A stretch of DNA of 64,000 bases from Mugil cephalus (GCF_022458985.1 NC_061787.1:20717629-20781628); one strand, 5' to 3'; shown: positions 12,096 through 25,700, counted from the stretch's first letter. The notes: a model not told the origin generated them from the letters alone. Program-made: numbers and translations.

Positions 12096-13794
12096 GCTGC
12101 AAACCAGCTCCCCGATCAAAGTGTGAGACTCACAGCCAGACTTGTGGGACAGGGTGACAGAGCCACGCTGCAATCTGTTACCCGCACAACCGTCCAATAA
12201 AAAAAGGAAGAACGGGATGTGATGGATTCTGCGTATGCTCCTGAGAGAGAACACAGACCGGGAAGGGGACTGATAAATGAATTCTGGCTGCAGAAGTCAA
12301 ACGACCTGCCAGCGCTCTGACAGCTTCAATTTGTTCTGTTTAGTTGCGGAGAGGTTTCGGAAGGGGGGAAAAAATATCGATGACGTGCCGAAGGAAAATT
12401 CAATTTCTTTAATAGAACTGGTGTTGCCAAATCTCACTCTTATTACTCATTCCGAGTGGTCGTCACAGCACAAAGACTCTGTGTTCAAACCTGTTTCCAT
12501 CAGGTTGTCTCTAAATGTAGAGCCAAAGTAAACAGAGGGTCTGTTCTAGGCTGACACCACTAAACATTAGCCACATTCTGACACTTCAGACTTGGTTCAA
12601 ACTTGGTTCATTAATGCAGACGCGTGCGCCTGTTTCCAGGTCAGTTTTCCGGTGTCCATTATGCAGACTCACAGCCTGGATTACCACTGTTATGTGTGAC
12701 ATGAAAATAGTAGCACCCAGGCTACATATGAAACAGACATTTACAGCTGCTGCCTGATCCCTTCACCCCTTCCTCCGGCTATTAACAGAACAGAGCAGCA
12801 GACAGCAACACTGTATTTTAACAATTTCTTCCACAATTTTTTATTTTTTCTCTCTGTATTTCCTGGTGGCAGGGACCATAGGGCTGGAGCGGAGGCTTAG
12901 CAGCATTCCTCCATGGCTGACAGCTGACAGCTAAGCCCCCAGTTAATGACTAATCCTGCCCTAATGCCTTCAGCTTGATTGGTTCAAGCTAATTACACTA
13001 GCTCCCTTCCCTGGGTGGTGAATGGCTGGTGGGGCAGGGCGGGGTGAGGTAAAGGTAAAAGCTGAGTGGCCTTGTAGAGTAGAGGTGCAAAAGTAAGTGA
13101 ACTCTTGTTATCAGTATCTCGTGAAGCAATAACAGGAGCTGAACATTTCTGATCACTCATCTACTGTGTTGTGAGTCGAACGATGACTGTAAACACTTGA
13201 ACAGATGGACTCTAATTTGGCCTTAAAAATAACTTGTAATCCTAGAATCACACCTCTCGGATATGTAATGTTGGCTCATTTTGGCACTATAGGTCAGATA
13301 TCGTCTAGTTCCAGCTTCTCGTGTGCGACCAGTTTCTTTTTTCCTTGTTTTACAGTGTAGCAGCAGCAGTTTTTTGTTGCAATCACATGATCCTATAGCT
13401 GGACCATATTTGGATATTCATTTGGTTAGTGGGTATTACGTTTTAAAGTTTGTTAATTTTTGTTATTTTTCGGTGCAGGACTGCAAAACAAGTTCTTTTA
13501 CTATATATCATCATTTAAAGAAGACCTGATCTGTGTGGGAACACTTGGCAACACGGTAAAGCCAGTGCACATTATTGTTTTGTGGTGTAAAACATTACCC
13601 TGTGAATGAAGCATCTTCAAGAACCAAACAGAGGTCCAATTTCATCGTTTAACCGTACTGATTTGTGGTTGATGAGCACAACAAGCCAAGTCTTGTGGTT
13701 ACTCTGCCAAACTGCATAGCATGGTAGCGTGGTGGTCTGTGTTAATGAAACATGGATGAAACATGAGTACTGAACAAATAATCATGACGCGCAC

Positions 13795-13814
13795 AAAAAA
13801 AAAAAAAAAAAAAA
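13795..13814. repeat. Poly(A) tract (20 A)
   Basis: An uninterrupted A run. No recognised retroposon body is adjacent. Confidence 0.85.
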
Positions 13815-14989
13815 GAATGGTGAATGTCAGGTTGTTGATGTGCAACAACTCTTAGAGAGAGATTCAGCGATGGGCAAGGTATGAATTTGCTACTTGGAAA
13901 TTCTAGAGAGACATAAGAACTGTTGGAGCTAGAGTTGCAATAGAGGTGCCAGGCCATACCCAACTAGGGCTGTTGCAGCTAAACATTACCATCTTAGATC
14001 TGAACCCACGTGGACTTCCCCTTATGAGAAGAATGACAGGCCTAGGTCTGTTTCAGTTTAGATCTCTGAAGACCTCAACTGTGCTGGTATGCAGGAGAGA
14101 GCAGCACAGGGTCAGTGCCACAGAGTGTCAGGTTAAATACAGCCGTTAAAAACAGACATGTTTCGACTTGATGGTCTCATTTGGAGTGGACACAAGCTAG
14201 AAAAGTCATCTTTCACATCACACAGTGTAAATGGATCTTTAGCAGGAGCCTACACGGGTCAAGTCAGATGGGGTATTCAGTTGGCTACTAATTCGCCGTG
14301 AAAGGTCCATTAGCTTCCCAGCCCAGTATCGGTTCTCAAAAACAACACTGGAGTAGGACCAGAGGAGACACAGAGAACACCAAGCCCCTCAAATACATTT
14401 TTGGTTTTAGTCTAGACTGTTGTTCTTAGCATAGCATTACCTCACACTGGAGACAATACATTTTATTGTACCTTAGTGAACACATTACCAGGCAGCTACA
14501 TCACAAAAGTGCATAACCACTATGTGACAGCTCATTATACTTTGGAACTGGCTCATATAATTTAATAATAATAATAAAAAAACTCCAGCAGTTCTCTCTT
14601 TAGCGGTGGACAGGGAGGCAGCTGGCTTCGGTTTAAAGTAGGTTATTAATATTCCCTCAAATCTTCCTGCTAATCTGCTCTGTTTATGTGGAAACAGATC
14701 GAGGGGCTCAGAGGGCTTCTGAGAGCTGAGGAGGCAAAAGGAGAAAGGAGAGAGAGGAGGGGGAAAGTGATCCCTAAAGCTCCAGCAGAAACTAACCAGC
14801 ACCTTTTAAACAAGACGATAACATCTACCATAATTACAAGGGTGTATATGGGTACGTGAATAGCATCTCTGTCTGATGGATCACTCCTGCTGTTTCAGAA
14901 CCAAGAACAGTGCTGTTTTTTGGGGACGCATCTGGACTTGGTCACACACCTTAAACCTTATTATTTATTAAATTCAGCCCTGACATTAT

Positions 14990-15245
14990 TATTGAGACTG
15001 GCACAAAATTCAGATTACAACAGGAAGCTTCCACAGATAATGACAGAATTAGTCCGCTCATAACTAATAACTGAATATTTGTTAATTCTTGTTTAGATTT
15101 ATAGCCACAATGACAGAATACTTTAAAAAGCTATTGTTACAAATGGACCTCTCTGAAAGAGAGTGGTAAAACTCCGCTGAGGCAGTAGCGGGTAGGTCTT
15201 TAATGTGACCCACACACTCATTGTGTGTTCACACTACCAAAGGAA
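14990..15245 (+). repeat. Unnamed dispersed repeat family, copy A
   Basis: The blocks 'gcacaaaattcagattacaa', 'aactccgctgag', 'taggtctttaatgtgaccca' and 'gtgtgttcacactaccaaa' recur, diverged, at 25330-25700 (same strand) and inverted at 46980-47420. The match is seen directly between the three places. The family name and class are unknown to me. Confidence 0.55.
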
Positions 15246-16659
15246 TGAGGACAAATGCTATCCAGATGTGGATTGAGATCAAGTGAAAAATAAACTGAAT
15301 AGGAGTATGTGTAATTGCAACAAGTGTTCTCCTAATTAGCCATGTGTTCATGCTGTAATATGCAAATGGGCCATGTGGATTAACCCTACATGTTATGTGA
15401 TGTTAAGTTTTAGTGATATTTTTCTGTCTCACAGTCTGCAGCTGTGATGTTATGGTGAAGGTTTCTAGGGACATTTGTGAATAGAGTATTTTGGGGTGCA
15501 TGGATTAGAATCAGTATTTGATGCACAGCTCGATTAAGCTTACACACAAAGGCCTGAAAACATGTGTAAAGGAAAAAGAAAACTCGCTTGCCAGTTCACT
15601 AGCCACACAAGTGAAAATGAATACATTGTAATATAAGAATCCTGCACCAAATCTAAGGTTTGTGACTGGTTTGTTGAGTTTATGTTGAAACAGGCAAGGT
15701 GGTAATTCAACAGTATGATCGTTTTGGACCATGTAGTTTGTGTATTTATCTTATTTAGCCTAGACCACTGACAAGTTTCTACGAATATTTAAAAAAAAGA
15801 AAGATGAGAAGAGAAAAAAAGACAGGATGTGCCCTGCAGCTCTCTGTAAGATTCTCAGAAAAAGCTAATGTTATGTGTGTTAAGCAGTTATAGATGCTTG
15901 AACACATTAATAGATAAAGAAAAAATAGATAAAGAGAAAGACTACTGAACAGATGCAAGAAAAATGCATCTATGCGTGAGGCCCTGTAGCTCATTTCTGG
16001 ATCCAGAAAGCTTTCCCAGTGCAGAAACATGAGCACATCAAGCTGCGACTGTGACAAAAACAGATCGAGTTACTGTGTTCACAGTACAGATGCCAAATAT
16101 ATCAAGAGTCAGCTGCAGCAGAGCAGAGATATCAACCTGTTAGATAACAGAGACACGCCGCTAACATTTCTTCATTGATGATAAACGTTTGGCAGATTAC
16201 AAAAGCCTACATTTCTGCTGATACCTTTGTCGTAGATTTAGTCAAACGGCAAAAGATGAAGATTTTCTGATTTCTCTGTGATGGAAAAAATATATCTCTG
16301 TTGCCAACTTCTGTCTGTAGGGAGTTCAGAAGCTACAGAATGTACTTTGACTGTGTTGTATTCACGGCCTTGTAAGTGGAAGTCTTCCCATGTCTAAACC
16401 ACGGGCACATGAGTTGCATTTGAAGCCAGAGTAAGAAGAGAACCTATAGGACAAAAACAGATCAGCGTCATATTTAGCCGTCGGATTGTAAATTCTCCAC
16501 CCCAGAGTGGCCACTGGGTTTTGCTGCACAAATAGTGTTAAGCACCTGTTGTAAACTGTGATGTGTGCTGGCACACTATTAATAATCTTCCCTGGGTGGG
16601 GCCACCATGTTTAAAATGATCAAGAAATACACATTTAATAACGAATATCAGTATGTCGT

Positions 16660-16738
16660 GTCATAAAGTACGTATGGTGCTGAGTGCCTGTACATTGCTG
16701 CTGCAACTGTGAAATTTCGCAGTTTGGGATGAATAAAG
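16660..16738 (+). mobile_element. 3' end of a non-LTR retrotransposon (LINE tail)
   Basis: The stretch 'gctgctgcaactgtgaaatt', then 'tcgcagtttgggatgaataa' and 'agc', runs straight into a (CCAT)n array. Fish L2/CR1-like elements typically end in a 'tttcccc.gtttgggatcaataaagta' motif followed by a tetranucleotide array. No reverse transcriptase remains, so this is a 5'-truncated copy. The exact clade is not assigned. Confidence 0.65.
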
Positions 16739-16813
16739 CATCCATCCATCCATCCATCCATCCATCCATCCATCCATCCATCCATTTATCCATCCATCCA
16801 TCCATCCATCCAT
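16739..16813. repeat. (CCAT)n tetranucleotide array
   Basis: About 18 CCAT units with one interruption ('ccatttatcc' near 16784), followed by a run of T. It forms the tail of the LINE remnant just upstream. Confidence 0.95.
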
Positions 16814-16912
16814 TTTTTTTTTATATCCCACTGCTCCTTATTGAGACTTAGGTAAATGTAGCAACAAACTACAGTATAACATCCACATGATAGTCCATTG
16901 ACTTCAAATGTG

Positions 16913-17275
16913 TACACTGATCAGCCATAACATTATGACCTAATATTGAGTAGGTCTCCCTTGTGACTCCAAAACAGTTGTGACTCATTAAATAATGGAC
17001 ATGGGCCTTCTGAGGGCGTCCTATGGTGTCTGGAAACAAAATTGTTGTTAGTGGGGGCCTCGGAGTCCTAAGGGTTGAGGGGAGGGGCCTCTGTGGATCA
17101 TCCCACAGATACTTGATCAGTTTGGGATCTAGTGAATTTAGAGACCAGGTCAACATCTTGTGCTGTTTTTCATGTTTTTTTGACTTGTTCCTAAAGTGTT
17201 TTTGTGTTTGTGTCAGGCTGCATCCTGCTGGGGATGGCTGCTGCCATCAGGGAGTGTCACTGATATAGGGTGAGG
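16913..17275 (-). mobile_element. Degenerate Tc1/mariner-like transposon, 3' part
   Basis: One end carries the inverted terminal repeat 'tgatcagccataacattatg', characteristic of a fish Tc1-like family. Reading inward on the minus strand, the C-terminal part of a transposase is still visible as LTWSLNSLDPKLIKYLWDD, which corresponds to the family's 'WPPNSPDLNPIEHLWD' block holding the last catalytic acidic residue. The middle of the frame is scrambled by indels and the 5' half of the element is missing, so it is not functional. Confidence 0.75.
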
Positions 17276-18043
17276 GTGCCTTGTCTGTAAGGTGTGTAAA
17301 CACAACACACTACCAGCAGTAATAAAGGTGCACGAAAAAAATAAGTAAGTAATAAGTAATCACATTTGTAATGACTGCATTATATTTACATCTGCCACTT
17401 CCATATAATCCTTTTTACAACAGACATTTTGAGATGTCACAATAGAGAAAGCCCAGATGTTATTAATAACATTAATGCTGGCTCTGTCCCACTGAGGCAT
17501 GACCAGGAGACAATGAACAGACACCACAGACGTTTTGCATTTGACACGCCACAGCAAGAGAAATTAAACAACATTAAAACAATATTAATAACTGTCGCCC
17601 TCCACTTAGGAAAAGGTCCTGGCTCACTAATATAGAGGGACACTTAACGGAGCTGGGTCACTGTTCATATTAATAATTCCAGCTGTGACAAGTCAAAATG
17701 TCTGCTGTCAAAAAAACAAACCAAAAAACAACTGAAGCAGCTACCTGGAACTCACTCGGACATCGATTCTATTATTTGCACATGTGATTTTCCTACTGTG
17801 AAACAAAATCTCTGTCTAGTTTGACTGTAGTGTCATATATTTACTGTCCAGCATGTTGTTAGAGAGAATGAACACATCTTGTACACGTCCTTCCAACAGT
17901 TTCACAATGCAAGGTGTCAGATCTCACAGATGAAAAAAACTCACTACTATCACCACAGATGATAGAAGTAGTTCCCAGATGTATGAAATTTCAACAGTTG
18001 CATTTTCAGGGTGAAAGTCTATGTTGTGTGTGGAGCAGTGAAC

Positions 18044-18395
18044 TACACTGCCTGGCCAAAAAAATCATTGGCACGTATCAAGCAGAGAAAACATCTAAGG
18101 AGATTGAAGAAACTACTAAAGTTGAGTTAAGAACTGTCCAACGTATTAATAAAAACTGGAAGGATAGTAGGGAACCATCGCCTTCGAGGAAGAAGGCTGG
18201 AAAAAAACCCTGATGATCATGATCAGCGACCACTTAAATGTTTGTTGACGTCAAATCGAAGAAAAACAACAGCATAACTCAGGGCTATTTCATAGTGAAA
18301 GTAAGAGCATTTCCACACATACAATGTGAAGGAAACTGTAGCAGCTGTGTAGCCTTAAGCAAACTACTAACCAGTGAGGCTAACTGGGAAAAACG
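18044..18395 (+). pseudogene. Degenerate Tc1-like transposase, N-terminal part
   Basis: The terminal motif 'tacactgcctggccaaaaaa' is followed directly by a frame reading GTYQAEKTSKEIEETTKVEL and RTVQRINKNWKDS, ending KAGKKP and a stop. This is the helix-turn-helix DNA-binding region of a well-known teleost Tc1 transposase. Homology continues past the stop: 'gtgaaagtaagagcatttcc' and 'agctgtgtagccttaag' match the next part of the same element. The terminal repeat abuts the coding part with the usual leader missing, so there is an internal deletion as well as stops and frameshifts. The catalytic DDE region is absent. Confidence 0.8.
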
Positions 18396-18670
18396 TTGAA
18401 AACTGATTATGCTAAAGGAAAGATGTACAGGCTTTATGCTGTGATGGACAGAAGAAAAACAGTAGTCATACACACTACCAAGTGCCAAAATGGCTCTGAA
18501 TGGATGTAGGACTATTTTTGTGTACTGTTCAAACAGCTCTTATTAATAAATCTCAAGGGCTTGTTACCAGATTTTCTGATGAAAATTTAGAGTCTGAATG
18601 TCAAAGCATCTCCCGATTCTTCTGTTTTAGTGGAGGAAGAAGAAGAAGATGATGATCATTGGAAAGAGAA

Positions 18671-18710
18671 GATCACAAGAAGAAGAAAAAGATCACAAGA
18701 AGAAGAAAAC
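18671..18710. repeat. Tandem duplication of a 20-bp GAA-rich unit
   Basis: The unit 'gatcacaagaagaagaaaaa' occurs twice in a row with one mismatch, after a purine-rich (GAA)n/(GAT)n stretch from 18631. Confidence 0.9.
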
Positions 18711-19696
18711 TTATAAGTAGGACATCCCTACTATCCCCACTTGTTGTCACCTTTGAGAAGTCAAAAAACTAATGTGAAATATGTATCCGGCAATCACCAA
18801 CCAAACATAGTTTGCCAACTTTACTAAATTAGAAAGATGGGACGTGACATTGGTGCAGTATACATGTTAATTGTCTATTGTAACCTTTGTTCTACAGAAA
18901 ACAGGCTGCATGATAATTACAGTCCAGGTAAAAGAACATTTTAAATGATAGTTTAAACCCCTCGCTTTGTGTGAAGCTTGGCTGTCGTGCACATTGTGTG
19001 GGGGCGTTGATGGGAATGAAGGAGCAGACCCCGCCTGGAGGCAGTAGGTCTCAGGTCTATTGATGCTGTACCACATGAAGTGCAGAGACAGCGCGGGACA
19101 CAAGGGGCTCTTGGTACTGAGGGAGACAATGGCGAGTCAGCCTTCAGTCAGTACAGGCGAGCAGCTGACAATGACGGGAGGAGAGGAGAGGTGGTGGATA
19201 AGGGAAGGCAAAGACGGGGCTTGCTTAAGAGAGGTACGAGATGTCACATGGGTTATTTGGCTCCTCCAGGAGGGTGGGAATGGGCAGAAAAATAGAGAAT
19301 AATGAAGCCACAGTAGGTGGACTTGATAACCGTGGTTACCGTGGAGAAGTGGAGGGAGAGGGAGGTTAAGCTAACATGGCTGCTGTTACTAAAGACCATT
19401 GTTGTATCTCCTTCTTTTCCGCCTGTACAGTTTCAGGAAGACATGAAGCACTTCAACCTATGTCGAGAAAAAAATCTTAAATGCTGAATACAATCACCTC
19501 ACGCAACTTGAAGGCCCTGTCACATCTCACAATATCAGCTCTGTTCACTGACAGAGTCTATCCTTGTCAGCAGAGCACTCAAGTTGAACTGAATTTGCCC
19601 TGCAGTTAAGAGAAGGTCAGATCTTCTTTATACTCTTTGACTCAGTTATAGGCTGTTTGATGCTGAAAGAAGATCATGAGTACAACCAGAAACCTG

Positions 19697-19737
19697 CTCC
19701 CTCCCTCCCTCCCTCCCTCCCTCCCTCCCTCTCTCTT
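19697..19737. repeat. (CTCC)n tetranucleotide array
   Basis: About eight CTCC units followed by a short CT run. It is a pyrimidine tract on the plus strand inside the arhgap12 intron. Confidence 0.95.
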
Positions 19738-19888
19738 ATGTAACACAAGTCTCTAACAATTGGGTTTGTTAGTTTTCCCGAGGACACAATACTCTTATCC
19801 ATCCACAATCCAAAATGTTACCTTTAGATCAGCCGAGAGCAGAGGTGCATCAAAAAAGGGTCACAGCTTTATATATGGTCAGAGATGT

Positions 19889-19922
19889 ATTATTATTATT
19901 ATTGTTATTATCATCATTATTA
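19889..19922. repeat. (TTA)n trinucleotide array
   Basis: TTA units with single-base interruptions (GTT, TCA). Confidence 0.9.
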
Positions 19923-21725
19923 AAGTTGGTATTGTTATAGAACTGCATTACGACAATGTAAAAAGCAAACAGGTATTTTACTTAAATGAACCACATCATG
20001 AAAGATAGAGACGAGTATTAACAGGGAAATATATTGTGTAATTGGTTCACGTGGAGCTAATACAATATTCTGTAAATGGCAAAATAAAAATGCCACATAT
20101 GTTAAATAACCCAGAACTGAAGTCTAAAGATGTGATCAGGTTTCAGCATTAGTTCATAAATTCTATACAAAACTGACTGAAAAAAAGGAAGGAAAAACTA
20201 GTGACGTGAAGGTTCTCCATCATCCAGGTAACGGTATATACAGAAACAACTGAGGGAGCCACTTGGATGAGTGGAAAAACCTATTTAGGAAACTACAAGT
20301 TCAAATGTTCTTGTTGCAGCCTTGTTGTTTTGGGATGTTACCCTTGAAATAAAAAAGAAAACACCACAAACGCGGTCTGCGAGTGCAGCGCTGCCGTCAT
20401 TAAAGACCATGACAGGAACCAAGACTCATTAACACCTGCTCCACTTTTCTCTCAGCCAAGTAGCCTAAGCTTTGACACATTCGTTAAGCCTCGTTTTAGA
20501 GCAGAACAACAACAGCTACTCACGATGTAGTGTGGGCTCTTCAGGTATGAAAACATGGTCCAAAAGACGAGAGACGGGTGCGGCTGTGGGGTTGAGGAGG
20601 GGTCCTGGTCCGTGTGTGGATGTGGCAGCTATTGTGACAGCCTCATCGCGTCCAGACTGTCGTCACACGTCACACAGAGGCCTCGGCGGCCGATTAAAGG
20701 ATCTTAACAGATCTATTTAGGGCCCCGGTGCTCGCCTCAAATAGGAGCACTCATTAGCTGAATGACCTGAGCCTCTCAGAGACACAGCGAGGGAGGAAAG
20801 CGTGGGACAAAATAAAAGAGCAAGACGAAGGAGAAGAAAGACAGAAAAAGATGGAGTGGATTGCTTGACGGGTGGCCGTGCTCAAAGGCCATAAAAAGGG
20901 CAGGGGTCACGAACCTGGGGTCATGAAGTCTGCGGTTCACACGCTCCACTTACACTGTAGCCGAGAAATAAGCCAAACGCGTCTCTGGATCTAACATCAG
21001 CAGCGTCCACACACAAACTGCTCAACAAAAGCCACAAATAACATCCAACACGCCACAATCGCCAAATTAGCAAAATCCACCGCTTTGTCTGCTCTTTGGA
21101 AGAAGATTATCGAGATTAGATTTAGGAGTTGTGGCGAGTCGGACGCCAGCTGTGTGCCAAAACAAAGTGATCACAGCTGCTGCCAGGAGCCTCTTCCAGT
21201 GTTTCTATCGGGTCCGTCAACGGAAACGTCGACCAAAACAGATGAGGATGATGACAGATTAGAGCCATTATCTACATCGTTAGTTGGGCGGCAGATTGGT
21301 GGGAGGAGTTTTGCCTCAAGTGAACGTTGCCACTTTGTTGTGATGAGCCAGGTGACAGTCAGTGAGAGTGTTTGTGTTGTGGTGTTTGGTCAGGGGTAAA
21401 GAGCCAAGAACAGTGAAACTGAAACACTGCCACAAGTGCACAAACACAAACACAAACAAAAACACACACAATGTAAATACTGTACAGAATTAAATATATA
21501 AACATGCATGTGTCTCCAAAAGGCAAGTACATGTTAGAAAATATAGTGTGGCCTTATTTTAACAAATGATAGGTGAAAATATATGTATACTATAATAAGT
21601 ATATTATATATGGGAGACTTTTTTTTTTTAAAGAGTACAGCTTTGTTCTGTTACAATCATGAACTTCAAGTGATGATTATTTGCTAATTTGTCCAACTTC
21701 AGCAGCATTTCTTTAAATGCATGTG

Positions 21726-21743
21726 TTTTTTTTTTTTTTTTTT
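21726..21743. repeat. Poly(T) tract (18 T)
   Basis: An uninterrupted T run immediately before a diverged teleost interspersed repeat. Together they could be one retroposed unit read from the minus strand. Confidence 0.8.
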
Positions 21744-21764
21744 AAAATATAGACGGACGAAAAG

Positions 21765-21900
21765 CTCCTCTAAAATGACGGCAGAGCAGGAAGAGCTCCC
21801 CCTGGTGACTGACTGCAATATAGGTCATAAGCTCCACCTCCTCCATGTGTGGACGGGACTTGGGCCAAATTAAAACACGAAAGTACATGTCAAATTATTT
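21765..21900. repeat. Teleost interspersed repeat ('agctccccctggtg' type)
   Basis: The blocks 'agagctccccctggtgactg', 'tgcaatataggtcataagc', 'ccacctcctccatgt', 'gggacttgggccaaa' and 'aagtacatgtcaa' appear in the order of a repeat I know to be common in percomorph genomes. The identification is from memory and the class is not assigned. Confidence 0.55.
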
Positions 21901-23711
21901 CTTTGTTTCGGTTGTTTTAGGTAGTTTATAGAAAGAAAAGTTTTGTTTTAGTTTGTTTGATGCTATAGAAACAGGATGTGACCTGGTGAAGACTATAAGT
22001 TGCTGTGAAGCCGTCCCGTCGACTGTGCCAGTTGAAAGAAATACTAATTAGATCATTAAGTACAGTGTGTAATCCAACATTTCCTTGCAACTGGTGGTAG
22101 AACAAAACGTAATGATAACTAAATGAAACCGCGAGTGACTCTGGAGGAAGTCAGTTGATATCGTGGCTCCACTCTCAGAAAATATTGTGCAGACTCTGGC
22201 TCCCAAGTCACAAGATGGTGCCGCTTGTATCTCCGGGAAAACAGCATCAGTTTGGCCAATGCACATGCATTTATAGAGTCTATAGTTTTTCAGCTGTATT
22301 CAGTGGCACATTTTCTTTGGCCATAATATTAGAAGTCAAGCTCACCGAGATAGACAGCTGATCTTCCCTCAGATGCACTTGAATTATAAAAGAAGGGGGC
22401 GCGACAACATTTAAAACATCCAGCTGTTCTGGTGAATCAACAACTACCCACAATGACAGCAGTCAGCTCAAACACTTGTGATCAGGGTCAGGTCAGGTCT
22501 ACATGACAGGTCAACTTGAACTAAAATAAGGTTGCTCCCTTGACTAGGTTGTTGTTTCAGAATCAGGAACATCTCTTCCTGATTTTGAAACCCTCACCGT
22601 TGATGCTGTTGATGCTCCATTTTCAATATCGTCATTTTCTGAAATCCAATTATTGTAAGAATGTAGTGTTTTGGTCATCTTTCACTATTCTCAGCCAACT
22701 TTTACATTCAAAAACATCAACAATCAAGAAATTAACTACCACATTATCAATCTCAACCTGTAACTGCAGCCCAACTCAAGAAAACGGACGGTAACTGTGA
22801 ATTTCCACAAAGGGTTGGTTCTCATTCACTGCTTCGGTTCTAAACCTGACAATAAAGCCAAGGCTGCTTTATAGTTGGGTTGACTTTCTATTATATTCAA
22901 GTCTGTTCTTTGGTTCCTGTTTTATTTCTTTAGAGAACACTCATTCCAGACCTGTGTGTCTGTGTATGCTCAAACACAGGATGAGTCATTAGTGGTAAGA
23001 ACAGTGTGGGAGCGCCTTGGAGCTGCTGCCGAGCACGCAGGTTGCGGCGCATCAGGGTATTAACCCCGGTGAATCAGGTTAATTGAAAATCAAACACGCG
23101 GCGATGAGTGCTTTTATCTCACAGTGCCATTTCAGGTTTAGGTGCAGATGAAAAATTAGGCGAGGGACGGCGAGCTGCGGTGTGAGCCGTGGGTTGTGTC
23201 TGCACCGTGCATATGTATTAGTTGTCGCTCATGTTGCTGATTTCTAATGCTCCACATTTAACGATCTGTCTCTCCAGAATGTGACCCAGATAAGCGCTAC
23301 CCCGCTGCCCCGGAGGTTCAAGTGGCATAATTGCACACATCTTTCCCCCTGTCTTCTCCTCTGCCCCCACACACCGATGTCACAGGGAGGACTGCCGCAG
23401 GGTTCCTCCGCAGTAGGTGAGAGAGTATGGAGGCGTGAGCATCAGCATGTGACCATGGACTCAACTATTATGACCCACGATCACAGTCTCCAGAGCACTG
23501 ACAGAATGCACCGTGATGGAGTGTACTACTTAAACACGCAACAGTCGCCCACAAGGGAAATGGAAACTTCCTCCTAGATGAGCCCTTTGAACAACTGACC
23601 TGTGGTTAACATACAGACAAACAGGAAGTGTGTCTGTTTTAGGTGGAAGAGAGCATTCTTCTAACCAGGACTGGAAGGTGAGATCAACCTCCAGGTAAAT
23701 ATCGATGGACC

Positions 23712-23850
23712 TTGATACACTTATCAGCCACGACATTTAATAACATAAATAACACTGTTAAATAGCATGTAATGACACTGACCATCTTGTGACGATGTTC
23801 TGCTGGGAAACATTTGGACGTGTCATTCATGTGTCCATTTTACCAATTCT
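23712..23850 (+). mobile_element. Tc1-like transposon fragment
   Basis: A diverged terminal motif, 'acacttatcagccacgacat', is followed 70 bp later by 'gttctgctgggaaaca' and 'cattcatgtg'. The latter match the family's transposase segment coding for 'MFCWE' and the following residues. The intervening transposase sequence is deleted. The copy is too short and damaged to be active. Confidence 0.55.
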
Positions 23851-24854
23851 CACGATCTGTTACCTCGCTAGTGATCAAGATGTGCAGATTGGTAGCCACG
23901 GAAAATGAATATCAAACATCTGTCACAGCAGCTCAAACGTGAAGACACGCTTGTTTTTTTCTTGTTCAACTGATCATGTTGATTACTCTGGTTAATAATC
24001 AGATGCAGGACCTTCGTTGGACACTGGTAATAATGATTATTGCTGCCTGTGGTGTTGGGGAAAGTGGGCTACTAGGCTACATTGACAATTAAAAGGACGT
24101 ATTTAAATCTCCGTCCCCTCTACCCATTAGCCCACATACCATGACTCAGGGTGAGTGTGTGTTGGGGGTGGAGACATAGAGAAAGAAAGATGCATTGTGT
24201 TGCCTTCGTGCAGGTCATGGGTCACTCAGCCCACAGCCCGGAGACTGCCAATCCAGGCAGCCCCTCGTCTCCATGCCCCCAAACCCTCTGTATAAGCATC
24301 GAGAGAAAAAGTTCCAGTAGGAGACCAGCCACTGTAAAAAGCCATTGTTGCGTACAGGCCATGCCACAGAGAGGGCTGCCTTGTCATCTATACTGCCCAG
24401 TCACATGCTCGGGGTCTTTAGAAAAATGACTTGCATCATCAGCTGGCCACTGGCCTGCAAGTCACATTGAAAACATGACCACATACTGAACTCCGCGCTG
24501 CCTGTAGACGCACTTAGTCACCTCATTTGAGAGAAACCCCGCTTGAAGATAACCATCTAAAATACAATCATGGACCGAACTGTCATGTTTAGTTGCCCTT
24601 TCACAGGCTCTTTCACATATACTCAAGCAGACAGCGGACTTTTCACTTTTGTCCTCCGGGTGACCCATAAAAGAGTCTTGGTTGGGTAATTGATTATCAC
24701 AGAGCTGCTTCTGTAAAAAGCAATTCAATTTCCACTGGGCATGTTTTGCCACATTAACGAGAATGCTGCCATTGTTTCGTCGAGCCGGCAATGCCAAGTA
24801 AAGGCAACTCCATCCGCCAAATCTTGCACGGGTCACCGGCACAATCTGTACCGA

Positions 24855-24882
24855 GGACAGGACAGGACAGGATAGGACAGGA
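24855..24882. repeat. (GGACA)n pentanucleotide repeat
   Basis: Five units with one base change (GGATA). Confidence 0.9.
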
Positions 24883-25329
24883 GCTGGGGTGGTGGGTAAC
24901 CCCGAGTCATGTGGAGGTCCTCCTCTTCCACTGAGCGGTGCTGACAGGGAGCCTGAGTGTGGACTACCCAATAGGGTCATTGGGTTTGCTTTGGAGTAAC
25001 AAAGGGACGTTGGAAATGGGCCCTAGTGAACTGATGAGATGGTTCAGAGGAGCAGTTACAGTTGTCAGTGTAGGGAGTGGGATGTGCAGAAAGGTTTCAA
25101 GCTCAAAACTTTAAAGTTTTATTAATAAGTAAATAAGGGTTACAGTTATTTCACATTTAAGACCCTGTTTTAACGTCCATCCTGGGTAATCTGATCAATA
25201 GTGGGCAGCTTTGAGTACCTGTGGTCACCCCTAGCATTACAAATGTGCACAACACTGCATACAGCTGTTATCTCTAATGGACTGGTATATCAGAATCACC
25301 AACAGCTATTGGTTGTGTGTGTGTCATGA

Positions 25330-25700
25330 CTTGACTTATTTCAGAACAAGCTGTGAAGTGTCTCTCATTGAAAAATCTGTGTGCATTTGTTTATCTCTGC
25401 TGTGACATTGGTCATTTTAGAGACCTGCACAAAACTCAGATTATAACTTCCATACACACTGTAATTTTACTGCTGTAATGTTTGAAGCAGGGACAGAAAA
25501 ATCTCTGGTTATAAGGGTAAGTAAATACTCCTACTGAGGAAATACACTAAACTCCACTCTGCTCCTTATACATCAACATAAGTGTGTTTAATACATTTAT
25601 TAACTGATTAGTTAGAAGCTACACGGATAGAAAACACATGACCTATGGTAGGCAGTTTTTAAATATGACCCAGGGCGCAATGTGTGTTCGCAATTACCAA
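25330..25700 (+). repeat. Unnamed dispersed repeat family, copy B
   Basis: Contains 'gcacaaaactcagattataa' and, further on, 'tgacccagggcgcaatgtgt' and 'taccaaagatatg', matching copy A (14990-15245) in order. It is longer than copy A, with unrelated sequence between the blocks. Confidence 0.5.

Noticed and set aside
24462..24980. 172-codon minus-strand ORF
   Set aside because: No recognised domain; it runs through a GGACA microsatellite and lies alone inside an intron.
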